DNA of 6,447 nucleotides from Candidatus Dadabacteria bacterium UBA1144 (GCA_002311855.1 DCAB01000022.1:1-6447); one strand, 5' to 3'; positions 1-6,409 are shown, counted from the first letter of the stretch. Notes: generated by a model from the sequence alone, not told the origin. Numbers and translations are program-made.

Positions 1-251
1 TAGTACGAGAGGACCGGAGTGAACAAACCTCTAGTGTACCAGTTGTCGTGCCAACGGCAGTGCTGGGTAGCTACGTTTGGAAAGGATAACCGCTGAAAGC
101 ATCTTAAGTGGGAAACCTGCCTCAAGATTAATTCTCCCGAACCTAATGGTTCCTGAAGATCACTCGAAGACTACGAGTTTGATAGGCACAGTGTGTAAGT
201 TCTGTAAAGGATTCAGCTAATGTGTACTAATCGATCGTGAGCCTTAACTGC
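1..251 (+). rRNA. 23S ribosomal RNA, 3' end (partial)
   Basis: This is the last ~250 nt of a bacterial 23S rRNA, cut at its 5' side by the window edge. Bases 2-15 are the sarcin-ricin loop (AGTACGAGAGGACC), with the GAGA tetraloop at 7-10, where elongation factors dock on the large subunit. Further conserved blocks follow: GGTAGCTA (66-73), CGCTGAAAGCATCT (91-104), TTCTCCC (131-137), GAAGAC near 166, TTGATAGG (179-186), GTGTGTAAG (191-199) and a 3' end resembling E. coli GTGAGGCTTAACCTT at 237-251. The 3' boundary is set by that alignment from memory and may be off by a few bases. No 5S gene follows, which is unusual. The fragment is too short and conserved for me to name a phylum. Confidence 0.97.
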
Positions 252-473
252 GAAGTATGTATTTACTTATTTTTTCTAATATTGCCTTCTTTTAAATTTT
301 CAAATGATTCACAAATTCAATCATAAAATTTAAATAAACTAATAAATTGAAATATAATTTTTTATATTTTGATATTGAACTGTTATGTCTAATTGACTTC
401 TTAGATATATGCCATTTTTTAAATTTTGGTTTAGTAAAGTTGCATTTTTTTAACTTTTTGTTATATATTCAAT
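252..473. other. AT-rich spacer downstream of 23S rRNA
   Basis: I find no gene here: no 5S rRNA, no tRNA and no ORF with protein-like composition. The sequence is almost entirely A and T. Two weak inverted repeats are visible. One is AAATATA (350-356) paired with TATATTT (363-369) across a 6-nt loop. The other is AAAGTT (436-441) paired with AACTTT (452-457), followed by two more T. The second could act as a poor rRNA-operon terminator, but with almost no G or C in the stems I do not call it. A promoter for the downstream PDZ gene cannot be picked out against this background. Confidence 0.6.
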
Positions 474-548
474 ATTAAGCACATATGGTCTTTAATTTTT
501 TGTCTTATTTTCCTTTCTTCCTGTACAAGCTATTGATTATGGGATGCA
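474..548 (+). pseudogene. Lipoprotein signal peptide remnant, in frame with PDZ gene but cut off by TGA
   Basis: Read in the frame of the following PDZ gene, bases 474-533 give IKHIWSLIFCLIFLSSCTSY. This has a short basic start, an unbroken hydrophobic core and a lipobox-like LSSC with the Cys codon at 522-524, which is what a lipoprotein signal peptide looks like. A TGA stop at 534-536 ends it, and the frame reopens as L-W-D-A directly into the Met at 549. No ATG, GTG or TTG start lies in this frame after the upstream TAA at 435-437; the best-placed initiator would be ATT at 474. So the N-terminus seems to have lost both a normal start and continuity. An alternative, ATG at 485 in another frame, reads to an M-G-C motif at 539-547 next to codon 549, but has a Lys inside its hydrophobic part. 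Confidence 0.45.
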
Positions 549-1088
549 ATGTCAACCTGGGTTGGATCAGATGATAATTCACTGATCGAATCATGGGGTT
601 CTCCCGATTCATCTTTCACTTGGACTTCTCCATCCAAAGAAGTTAATAAGTGTGGATTTAAATTTCAAAAAACATCTAGCACTAGCCCCAAAATTTTTTG
701 GGTTGAAAAAAATTCTCCTGCTCAAGATGCGGGATTAAAAAAAGGCGATATTCTTATATCTATTAACTCTACAGAGGTAGGAGATAGAAATAGAAGAAAT
801 ATTAATAAATTATATGATAAAAAAAATCCGGAATCGTGTAATTTTGTTGTGAAAAGAAATAATGAACTAACAGAATTTAATATTCCAGTTAAAAATTTTA
901 TAATCCCTGAAAGAGAATATAAAACATTTACTTATATGGATGGTTGGAGCAAATCTTGGACAACCATTTCTCCATCCAATGAAACTACTTCACATTCTGC
1001 ATCTGGTATGTGCAAGAAAATTATGAAATTCGCAAAGCTTGACAATCAATGGCTCATTGTACAAGTAGACTTTAAAGGATGTGGCTAG
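549..1088 (+). CDS. Small PDZ-domain protein, probable lipoprotein lacking its signal peptide
   Basis: The 179-residue product has three parts. Residues 3-18 (TWVGSDDNSLIESWGS) carry the W-x-G…L-I-x-x-W-G-x-P pattern seen at the mature N-terminus of many small proteobacterial-type lipoproteins. Residues ~34-118 form a PDZ domain, with the diagnostic block SPAQDAGLKKGDILISIN at 56-73. Residues ~123-179 have Y-x-x-W elements and end in a Cys-framed tail (C155, C178). PDZ domains bind peptide C-termini, often in periplasmic proteases, but no protease domain is present, so function is unknown. The Met at 549 is the first usable start after the in-frame TGA at 534-536, with only a weak GGGA four bases upstream. 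As read, the protein has no signal peptide and would stay in the cytoplasm. It may be a recent pseudogene, a sequencing error, or a gene restarted downstream. It ends in TAG and converges with the M19 gene. Confidence 0.72.
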   Translation: MSTWVGSDDNSLIESWGSPDSSFTWTSPSKEVNKCGFKFQKTSSTSPKIFWVEKNSPAQDAGLKKGDILISINSTEVGDRNRRNINKLYDKKNPESCNFVVKRNNELTEFNIPVKNFIIPEREYKTFTYMDGWSKSWTTISPSNETTSHSASGMCKKIMKFAKLDNQWLIVQVDFKGCG

Positions 1089-1107
1089 TTGCTTAGGAAA
1101 GACATTA

Positions 1108-1148
1108 TATCTAATTTGTATCACTGAAATAATTTATTATATTAGATA
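1108..1148. repeat. Inverted repeat between convergent genes
   Basis: TATCTAAT (1108-1115) is a perfect 8-bp inverted match to ATTAGATA (1141-1148), with 25 bases between. The interior holds a smaller hairpin, ATAAT-TT-ATTAT. It lies just past the PDZ gene stop and could work in either direction as a weak terminator for the two convergent genes. The stems are nearly all A-T, so chance is a real alternative in DNA this AT-rich. Confidence 0.35.
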
Positions 1149-1150
1149 CT

Positions 1151-1169
1151 GTCCAGGCTGTGGATTTTT
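1151..1169 (+). terminator. Possible weak intrinsic terminator after PDZ gene
   Basis: TCCA (1152-1155) pairs with TGGA (1161-1164) around a GGCTG loop, directly followed by five T (1165-1169). The position, 60-80 bp after the PDZ stop and before the convergent stop of the M19 gene, suits a plus-strand terminator. The stem is only 4 bp (5 with a G-T pair), so this is tentative. Confidence 0.25.
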
Positions 1170-1193
1170 ATCTGACCCAGAAGAATAGTGCGT

Positions 1194-2135
1194 TTAAGCT
1201 AAATTTTCTTTTAAAACCCTAAGAATATTTTGTGATGCAAACTTATCAATTATCTTAGATCTAACTCTTTTCTTTTCTAGCATCTCTATGATTTTATATA
1301 GATCAGATGATTTTCTTATACCCTGAGGAAAATCTTGTATAGGTGCGCCATCTATATCCGAGCCTAAAGCAATGTGGTCTTCACCACATTTTGATAATAA
1401 ATAGGAGAATTGATTAAACACATCATCCATAAAAACTCGAGATTTATTAGCAATAAAGTCATTATAGAGAACTATTCCAGTTGTTCCACCCTTGTTTGAA
1501 ATGGCTTTTAGTTGAGATACAGTGAGATTTCTTTTATGTCTTCGGAGGAAATAGCTGTTTGAGTGCGTAGCGATTGGTATTAACTTTGTGCTATTTATTG
1601 CACTCCAAAAGGACTTATAGCTAAGATGAGATAAATCTAAAGTAATCCTTTTTTTATTCATTGCTTCAATTAATTTGTGTCCTTCTTTTTTTAGTGGACC
1701 CGATTTGCTGGCGCCAAAAGCATAATTATTTTCTTTATTCCAAGTTAGCCCTAATATTCTTAGTCCTTTATCGTAAAACATATCTAGGTCTGAGAGATTT
1801 CTAATTGCGTCTGCACCTTCCATAAGGAACAGTAGGCCAATTTTATTTTTTATTTTTAGGTTAATATCTTTATTTTTTTTCACTTTATAAAAAGAGGTGC
1901 AATTCTTAAATATTTTTTCATATTCTTTAAATTGTAAAATTGCTTCCCGATATCTTTTTTCTCTTTTCACATGAGAAACAAAAATAGTTGAAAATATCAA
2001 TCCAAGTTTGGATTTTAAAGTTTCCTTTAGGGTAATCATATACCTTGAATCATTCGTATCTAGGGGCCTATTGTTAGCTCTTATTGAATAGGCTATGTCT
2101 TGATGGCAATCAATAAAAAATCTATTTTTTTTCAA
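1194..2135 (-). CDS. Membrane dipeptidase family (peptidase M19) zinc hydrolase
   Basis: This 313-residue protein is a short bacterial member of the M19 renal-dipeptidase family, zinc enzymes with a TIM-barrel fold that hydrolyse dipeptides. The expected metal and catalytic residues are all present in order: H11-x-D13 in the motif DCHQDI, E106 in LMEGADAI, H170 in LDLSH, H191 in THSN, and D260 in ALGSDIDG. The LTWN…N segment at 130-137 and the R-R-H-x-R-N-L-T block after H191 are also typical. No signal peptide or membrane segment is seen, so a cytoplasmic location is likely despite the family name. The start is TTG at 2135: H11 must lie near the N-terminus and no ATG precedes it. A GGAGG-rich stretch lies ~14 bases upstream, inside the hyuB end. 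The first 14 bases overlap hyuB, which suggests translational coupling. Substrate is unknown; Cys-Gly or similar dipeptides are possible. Confidence 0.9.
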   Translation of the reverse strand: MKKNRFFIDCHQDIAYSIRANNRPLDTNDSRYMITLKETLKSKLGLIFSTIFVSHVKREKRYREAILQFKEYEKIFKNCTSFYKVKKNKDINLKIKNKIGLLFLMEGADAIRNLSDLDMFYDKGLRILGLTWNKENNYAFGASKSGPLKKEGHKLIEAMNKKRITLDLSHLSYKSFWSAINSTKLIPIATHSNSYFLRRHKRNLTVSQLKAISNKGGTTGIVLYNDFIANKSRVFMDDVFNQFSYLLSKCGEDHIALGSDIDGAPIQDFPQGIRKSSDLYKIIEMLEKKRVRSKIIDKFASQNILRVLKENLA

Positions 2136-3678
2136 TTCCCCAACTTCCCCCTCCAGGAGAATTAATTTCTATTGATTCTCCTTTCTTGCATTCCACAGAT
2201 ACTTTCGATGGTAAGCGAATTCTCTTGTTGTTTTTTGTTATTAGAAAGTTTTCCCCAGATTGACCCTTATCCCCACCGCTCAATCCATAAGGCCTCATTG
2301 TCCTTCTTTCTGTAATTATGGATATTTGCACGTTTTTTTTAAAATTGTAGGTTCTTCTTATTCCACGCCCCCCTTTGTATAAACTATTATTTTTTTTATT
2401 CTTTCTAATTGAATAATTTGTAATTCTTATCGGTAATTCGTTCTCTATAATTTCGATAGGAGTATTAAGGGTATTGGTCATGTGAGTTTGAATAGCATCT
2501 TCTCCATCGAAGCCTTTTCCAGCACCCGACCCTGATCCAATTGTTTCGTAGTAGGCGAAAGAATTTTCAATATCACCAATAGAAATGTTATTCATTGATC
2601 CCCCTGATGCAGCGGGAATTTGATTAGGTATTGCTTTTGCCAATGCTCCAAAAACTACATCAACTATTCTTTGTGAAGTTTCAACATTTCCTGCTGCAAC
2701 TGCACTAGGAAATTTTGCATTCACTATAGAATCCCTAGGAATTTTTATTTTTAAAAATTTTAATAATTCTTCGTTCTTTGGAATATTTTCTCCGATTAGA
2801 CATTGAAAACAATAGAGGACGGAAGAATATGTCACAGATTTAGGACAATTGATTGGGCCCTTTGCTTGTTTGCTAGTTCCCTTAAAATCTAAAAGTATTT
2901 TATTCTTTTTGATTGTTATTTTTAACTTTATTTTATATCTTTTATTTTCAATGCCATCATTTTCTAAAAAGTCAGAAAATGAATATTCACCATCAGGTAA
3001 TAATTTAATCGTTTCTCTAAAAAATCTTCTTGTGTATTTTTTTATTGCTCGAATTGATGCTCTCATTTTATCAGGACTATACTTTCTATATATTTCATGT
3101 AATTTTTCTTCTGCAAAATCCAAAGTAGCTATTTGAGCTTTTAGGTCCCCATGCCTTTCTTCTGGGGTTCTAGATGATTTTGCGATATTTTGAATTACTT
3201 TATTTCGAGTTCTCTTCTTTCTTCTGATTAAAGTTGTTTTTATAAGTAAACCTTCCTCGTGAATATTCTTCGATATAGGCATTGAACCTGGAGATATTCC
3301 TCCGATATCAGAATGATGACCTCTCGTTGCGAGAAAAAGCTCTAAATTATTTTTATAAAAAAAAGGTGCCATACAAGTTATATCAGGTAAATGAGTACCT
3401 CCATTAAAGGGATCGTTTGAAATAAATATATCTCCTTCTCTTACATCGCAATCTTTTATTATCGACTTCACATTGTGTGACATTGATCCAATATGGACAG
3501 GTATATGTGAAGCTTGAGCAATCATGTTCCCATTAGAATCAAATAATGCACATGAGAAATCCTTTCTATCCTTTATATTGATCGAGATACTTGATCTTTG
3601 TATCAAGTTGCCCATTTGTTCGCAAATTGAATTTAATAAGTTATTAAAAATTTGAAGCTCATAGTCAAAAATTTTCAC
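2122..3678 (-). CDS. hyuB: HyuB-type hydantoinase B / 5-oxoprolinase subunit
   Basis: The 518-residue product matches the HyuB family (hydantoinase B, C-terminal half of 5-oxoprolinase, acetone carboxylase alpha) over its full usual length. Family blocks in order are HIPVHIGSM (58-66), SNDPFNGGTHLPDI (87-100), RGHHSDIGGISPGSMP (119-134), RTPEERHGDLKAQIA (170-184), GPIN (274-277), VAAGNVETSQRIVD (327-340), ASGGSMNN (357-364), GSGSGAGKGFDGEDA (381-395) and PGGGSWG (508-514). These enzymes perform ATP-dependent ring opening or carboxylation, normally together with a HyuA ATPase subunit. No hyuA is in the window. The GTG start at 3678 puts the family N-terminus right at residue 4; the ribosome site is weak. 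The gene follows sucD by 20 bp and overlaps the M19 gene by 14 bp. Family membership is secure; the substrate (5-oxoproline, a hydantoin or a ketone) is not. Confidence 0.93.
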   Translation of the reverse strand: MKIFDYELQIFNNLLNSICEQMGNLIQRSSISINIKDRKDFSCALFDSNGNMIAQASHIPVHIGSMSHNVKSIIKDCDVREGDIFISNDPFNGGTHLPDITCMAPFFYKNNLELFLATRGHHSDIGGISPGSMPISKNIHEEGLLIKTTLIRRKKRTRNKVIQNIAKSSRTPEERHGDLKAQIATLDFAEEKLHEIYRKYSPDKMRASIRAIKKYTRRFFRETIKLLPDGEYSFSDFLENDGIENKRYKIKLKITIKKNKILLDFKGTSKQAKGPINCPKSVTYSSVLYCFQCLIGENIPKNEELLKFLKIKIPRDSIVNAKFPSAVAAGNVETSQRIVDVVFGALAKAIPNQIPAASGGSMNNISIGDIENSFAYYETIGSGSGAGKGFDGEDAIQTHMTNTLNTPIEIIENELPIRITNYSIRKNKKNNSLYKGGRGIRRTYNFKKNVQISIITERRTMRPYGLSGGDKGQSGENFLITKNNKRIRLPSKVSVECKKGESIEINSPGGGSWGIEKK

Positions 3679-3698
3679 TATCTTTTAAGTATAAACAA

Positions 3699-4565
3699 TT
3701 AAAGCAGGGAGAGGAGGGTCTCGCCCATTTCGGCAGGACTTGGAGAAACTTTGACGCCTACGGATTCAAGTAATTCTTTTTTTTCTTTCGCTGAGCCAGA
3801 ACTACCTGAAATAATAGCACCAGCATGCCCCATTCTTTTTCCTTTAGGAGCTGTAGCTCCAGCAATAAATGCAACAACAGGTTTCGTAAAATTATCCTTA
3901 ATCCATAATCCTGCTTCTTGTTCGGAGGTTCCACCGATTTCTCCTATCATAATTACTGCATCGGTATCTTTGTCTTCCTGAAATAGATTTAAAATATCAG
4001 TGAAAGAGGAGCCTATAATTGGGTCACCACCAATGCCTACACAACTAGATTGGCCAATACCTAGCTGAGTTAGCTGCCAAACGGCTTCATAGGTTAGAGT
4101 TCCACTCCTAGAAATGACACCAATCCTTCCTTCTTTGTGAATATACCCAGGCATGATGCCAACTTTTGCTTGCCCCGGAGTTATGATTCCTGGGCAATTT
4201 GGTCCAATTAAAACAGAAGAGGAACAATCAATGACTTTTTTAACATTGATCATATCATTGGTTGGAATCCCTTCAGTAATACAAATTATAATATCAATAT
4301 CGGCATCAACTGCTTCAAGTATTGCATCTGGAGCAAAAGGAGCAGGCACAAAAATTAAGCTAGTGTTAGCACCGGTTTCTCTTCTTGCTTCTGATACGGA
4401 ATTAAAAACATCGAAGCTTTCAACTTTGGTTCCACCTTTCCCTGGCGTAACTCCACCAACTACATTGGTTCCGTAATCTCTACACTGAATAGCATGAAAC
4501 AACCCTTGGCTTCCTGTGATACCTTGAACTATAAGTTTTGTGTTGTTGTCGACTAGAATGCTCAT
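3699..4565 (-). CDS. sucD: Succinyl-CoA ligase (ADP/GDP-forming) alpha subunit
   Basis: SucD forms a complex with the beta subunit SucC and interconverts succinyl-CoA and succinate with substrate-level phosphorylation in the TCA cycle. At 288 residues it is one shorter than the E. coli protein. Visible motifs are the CoA-binding Rossmann loop GITGSQG (15-21), VVGGVTPGKGGT (35-46), CITEGIP (95-101), GPNCPG (121-126), SRSGTLTYE (152-160) and the phosphohistidine site GHAGAI, with H247 matching the E. coli active-site His. The ATG at 4565 gives the normal N-terminus, though no Shine-Dalgarno sequence is evident. sucD usually follows sucC directly. Here it is the first gene of its operon, with divergent mtnP upstream and hyuB 20 bp downstream, so its partner must be elsewhere. 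Related malate-CoA ligase subunits look similar, but the sequence fits SucD best. Codon choice appears less A/T-driven than in hyuB and the M19 gene, as for a highly expressed gene. Confidence 0.96.
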   Translation of the reverse strand: MSILVDNNTKLIVQGITGSQGLFHAIQCRDYGTNVVGGVTPGKGGTKVESFDVFNSVSEARRETGANTSLIFVPAPFAPDAILEAVDADIDIIICITEGIPTNDMINVKKVIDCSSSVLIGPNCPGIITPGQAKVGIMPGYIHKEGRIGVISRSGTLTYEAVWQLTQLGIGQSSCVGIGGDPIIGSSFTDILNLFQEDKDTDAVIMIGEIGGTSEQEAGLWIKDNFTKPVVAFIAGATAPKGKRMGHAGAIISGSSGSAKEKKELLESVGVKVSPSPAEMGETLLSLL

Positions 4566-4637
4566 TGAAGTGAATAAATAGAATCAAAAATATATCATAG
4601 TATAATTAATAATCAATTCATTCTTTGGAGGTTTCTA
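4566..4637. promoter_or_regulatory. Divergent promoter region between sucD and mtnP
   Basis: This 72-bp gap must hold the promoters of both the sucD and mtnP operons. A perfect -10 box, TATAAT, lies at 4601-4606 on the plus strand and would start mtnP RNA near 4613, about 25 bases before its GTG. On the minus strand TATACT occupies 4604-4599 and would give sucD a leader of about 27 bases. The two -10 boxes overlap, so polymerase could probably use only one at a time. I see no good -35 match on either side, so an activator or a strong reliance on the -10 element is possible. Confidence 0.5.
4627..4631 (+). promoter_or_regulatory. Ribosome binding site of mtnP
   Basis: GGAGG lies six bases before the GTG at 4638. 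It is the clearest Shine-Dalgarno sequence in the window and fixes the non-ATG start of mtnP, which also gives the expected N-terminal beta strand and GGSGLY loop. Confidence 0.85.
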
Positions 4638-5498
4638 GTGACAAAGATTGGCGTTATAGGTGGGAGTGGTTTATATGATATTGAGGACTCAGTTGAGGCC
4701 GAGGAATTAAATATTGTTACTCCTTGGGGAGAGACCTCAGATTCAATTTTAAGAACAAGCGTGAATAATTTAGAGTTATATTTTCTCTCTAGACATGGCA
4801 GAGGACACTTGATTGGTCCATCGGAAATAAATTATAGGGCAAATATTTATGCATTAAAATTTTTAGGAGTAGATTGGATAATTTCAGTTAGTGCTGTTGG
4901 AAGCATGAAGAAGGATATACCTCCAGGAATGATTGTCATACCGGACCAATTTTTAGATTTCACGAAAACTAGGAAAAACACCTTTTTTGATGAAGGTATT
5001 GTGGCTCATGTATCAATGGCTAAGCCCGTAAGTGAGAAGTTGTCAAAAGTATTGTATGAGTCTTGTAAGGAATTAAAACTTGATGTACGAATGGGTGGAA
5101 CTTATCTTTGCATCGAAGGCCCACAATTTTCATCCCTCGCGGAGAGTAATTTTTATAAATCTTTGGATGTTGATATTATTGGAATGACCAACATGCCCGA
5201 GGCAAAATTGGCTAGGGAAGCTGAGATTTGTTACTCAACCCTTGCACTGAGTACTGATTATGATTGTTGGCATGAAGATTATGAATCAGTCACAGTTGAT
5301 AAAGTTGTAAAAACAATGAACGAGAACATCGATAATGCGAAGAAAGTTATTTATAACGCAATAAATAAAATTCCTGACAAAAAAGATGATTATATAAGCG
5401 ATGCTCTTAAGTCTGCGATTATAAGTTCAATTCATTCAATATCAGAAGAGTCAAAGGAAAAATTGGCAGCAATAATTAAAAGGTATTTGCTTTCATGA
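4638..5498 (+). CDS. mtnP: S-methyl-5'-thioadenosine phosphorylase
   Basis: MtnP cleaves 5'-methylthioadenosine with phosphate to adenine and 5-methylthioribose-1-phosphate, recovering adenine and methionine sulfur after polyamine and other SAM-dependent reactions; the family often accepts 5'-deoxyadenosine too. The 286 residues span the whole family. Motifs are the phosphate loop GGSGLYD (8-14), SRHGRGH (51-57), PSEINYRANIYALK (61-74), SAVGSM (85-90), IEGPQFSSLAES (159-170), MTNMPEAKLAREAE (183-196) and STDYDCW (205-211). D207 and D209 in the last motif are the adenine-specific residues that separate MTA phosphorylase from guanosine/inosine phosphorylase. The C-terminal helix region is present but lacks the CxC motif found in some archaeal relatives. 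The start is GTG, backed by GGAGG. The stop TGA overlaps the kinase start (ATGA), so the two are probably translated together. Confidence 0.95.
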   Translation: MTKIGVIGGSGLYDIEDSVEAEELNIVTPWGETSDSILRTSVNNLELYFLSRHGRGHLIGPSEINYRANIYALKFLGVDWIISVSAVGSMKKDIPPGMIVIPDQFLDFTKTRKNTFFDEGIVAHVSMAKPVSEKLSKVLYESCKELKLDVRMGGTYLCIEGPQFSSLAESNFYKSLDVDIIGMTNMPEAKLAREAEICYSTLALSTDYDCWHEDYESVTVDKVVKTMNENIDNAKKVIYNAINKIPDKKDDYISDALKSAIISSIHSISEESKEKLAAIIKRYLLS

Positions 5499-6406
5499 GT
5501 ATAATTGTCGTTGGTTCGTCTGCATTTGATGATATCAAAACTCCAAGAGGATCGAGAAAAAGAATCGTTGGTGGTTCGTGCATATATTTTTCTATCGCAT
5601 CAAGTTTTAAATCAAAAACTAATATTGTATCTGTAGTTGGAAGTGATTTTCCAAAAAGAATGCTTACAATACTTGGCAAAAGAAATATTGCAACCGACGG
5701 ATTAATAATTGAGAATGGTACAACATTCAATTGGGGTGGCACATACAACACGTTTTCAGAAGATCCTGAAACAAGGTTCACCAATCTAAATGTATTCAAA
5801 AAGTTTTCTCCTCATATACCCACTTCGTATCCGAAAGAAAATGCAATTTTGTTTCTTGCCAATATAGATCCAGTTCTACAAAATAAAGTACTTGATTTAT
5901 ATCCCAAACCAAGAATTGTTGGTTTAGATACGATGAATTTCTGGATTAATTCAAAAAGAAAAGAATTATTCAAAATTTTAAACAGAATCGATATTTTAAC
6001 AATTAACGAGTTAGAACTAAGATTAATAGGACGAAAAAAATCTATCCAGGATTGCTGTAAAGTTATTACAAAAGATTTAAAAATTAAATTTTTAATAGTC
6101 AAGAAGGGCAGTATGGGATCCATGCTAGTAACAAATAAATCATTCAATCTGGTTCCAAGTTATCCTTTTTGTGATGTAGTCGATCCAACTGGAGCGGGTG
6201 ATAGTTATGCGGGTGCTCTCTTTAGTTTTTTAGACAATAAAAAAAATATTAACAAAGGAACAATTCTTGATGCAATGATTTATGCTACATCTCTATCATC
6301 TTTTACAATCGAAAATTTTGGAATTAACAGATTGTTAAATCTAAAAAGAAGTGATATTTACAAAAGGGAAAATGAATTAAAAAAGATTGCCAGGATTGAG
6401 ATATAA
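5495..6406 (+). CDS. PfkB-family carbohydrate/nucleoside kinase
   Basis: This 303-residue protein is a PfkB (ribokinase-like) kinase that phosphorylates a sugar or nucleoside hydroxyl with ATP. The N-terminus has the family strand VVGSSAFD (5-12) and the glycine pair in IVGGSCIYFS (24-33). The C-terminal signature DPTGAGDSYAG (230-240) includes the anion-hole glycines and catalytic base D236. VGLDTMNFWI (142-151), TINELE (169-174) and IVKKGSMGSML (201-211) complete the ATP-site side. The ATG overlaps the mtnP stop by four bases, with only a distant AGG upstream, so reinitiation after mtnP is likely. From memory, kinases of this subtype (GGS.TYFS near the start, DTMNFW in the middle) sit beside mtnP in several unrelated bacterial groups, which suggests a role in MTA, 5'-deoxyadenosine or adenosine salvage. 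The substrate cannot be read from the sequence; adenosine or a deoxypentose are guesses. Confidence 0.9.
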   Translation: MSIIVVGSSAFDDIKTPRGSRKRIVGGSCIYFSIASSFKSKTNIVSVVGSDFPKRMLTILGKRNIATDGLIIENGTTFNWGGTYNTFSEDPETRFTNLNVFKKFSPHIPTSYPKENAILFLANIDPVLQNKVLDLYPKPRIVGLDTMNFWINSKRKELFKILNRIDILTINELELRLIGRKKSIQDCCKVITKDLKIKFLIVKKGSMGSMLVTNKSFNLVPSYPFCDVVDPTGAGDSYAGALFSFLDNKKNINKGTILDAMIYATSLSSFTIENFGINRLLNLKRSDIYKRENELKKIARIEI

Positions 6407-6409
6407 AGC

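Noticed and set aside
252..473. Possible rRNA-operon terminator or regulatory RNA in the AT-rich spacer
   Set aside because: The only inverted repeats are 6-7 bp of nearly pure A-T, which are expected by chance in this composition.
534..536. TGA read as Trp or another amino acid through an altered genetic code
   Set aside because: Trp is encoded by TGG in these genes, including right after this site, and mtnP ends in TGA exactly where the family ends and the next gene starts.
485..574. Short reading frame from ATG 485 with an M-G-C motif next to codon 549, as an alternative signal peptide needing a frameshift
   Set aside because: Its hydrophobic part is broken by a Lys and it has no ribosome site. 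The in-frame reading has a better lipobox and reopens into the gene without a shift.
534..610. TGA as selenocysteine, with downstream hairpins (GATCAG 565-570 with CTGATC 582-587; GAATC 588-592 with GATTC 606-610)
   Set aside because: The hairpin loops lie about 40 and 65 bases after the TGA, beyond the usual bacterial SECIS distance, and a PDZ lipoprotein linker is not a plausible selenoprotein site.
2849..3136. Plus-strand ORF opposite hyuB with hydrophobic composition
   Set aside because: It lies wholly within hyuB, whose family motifs are intact; the hydrophobic look is the complement of its Lys/Glu-rich codons.
3751..4476. Two plus-strand ORFs opposite sucD
   Set aside because: They are antisense shadows of a highly conserved gene and show no motif or ribosome site.
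5476..6147. Two minus-strand ORFs opposite the PfkB kinase
   Set aside because: They overlap a complete kinase gene with all its signatures and resemble no family.
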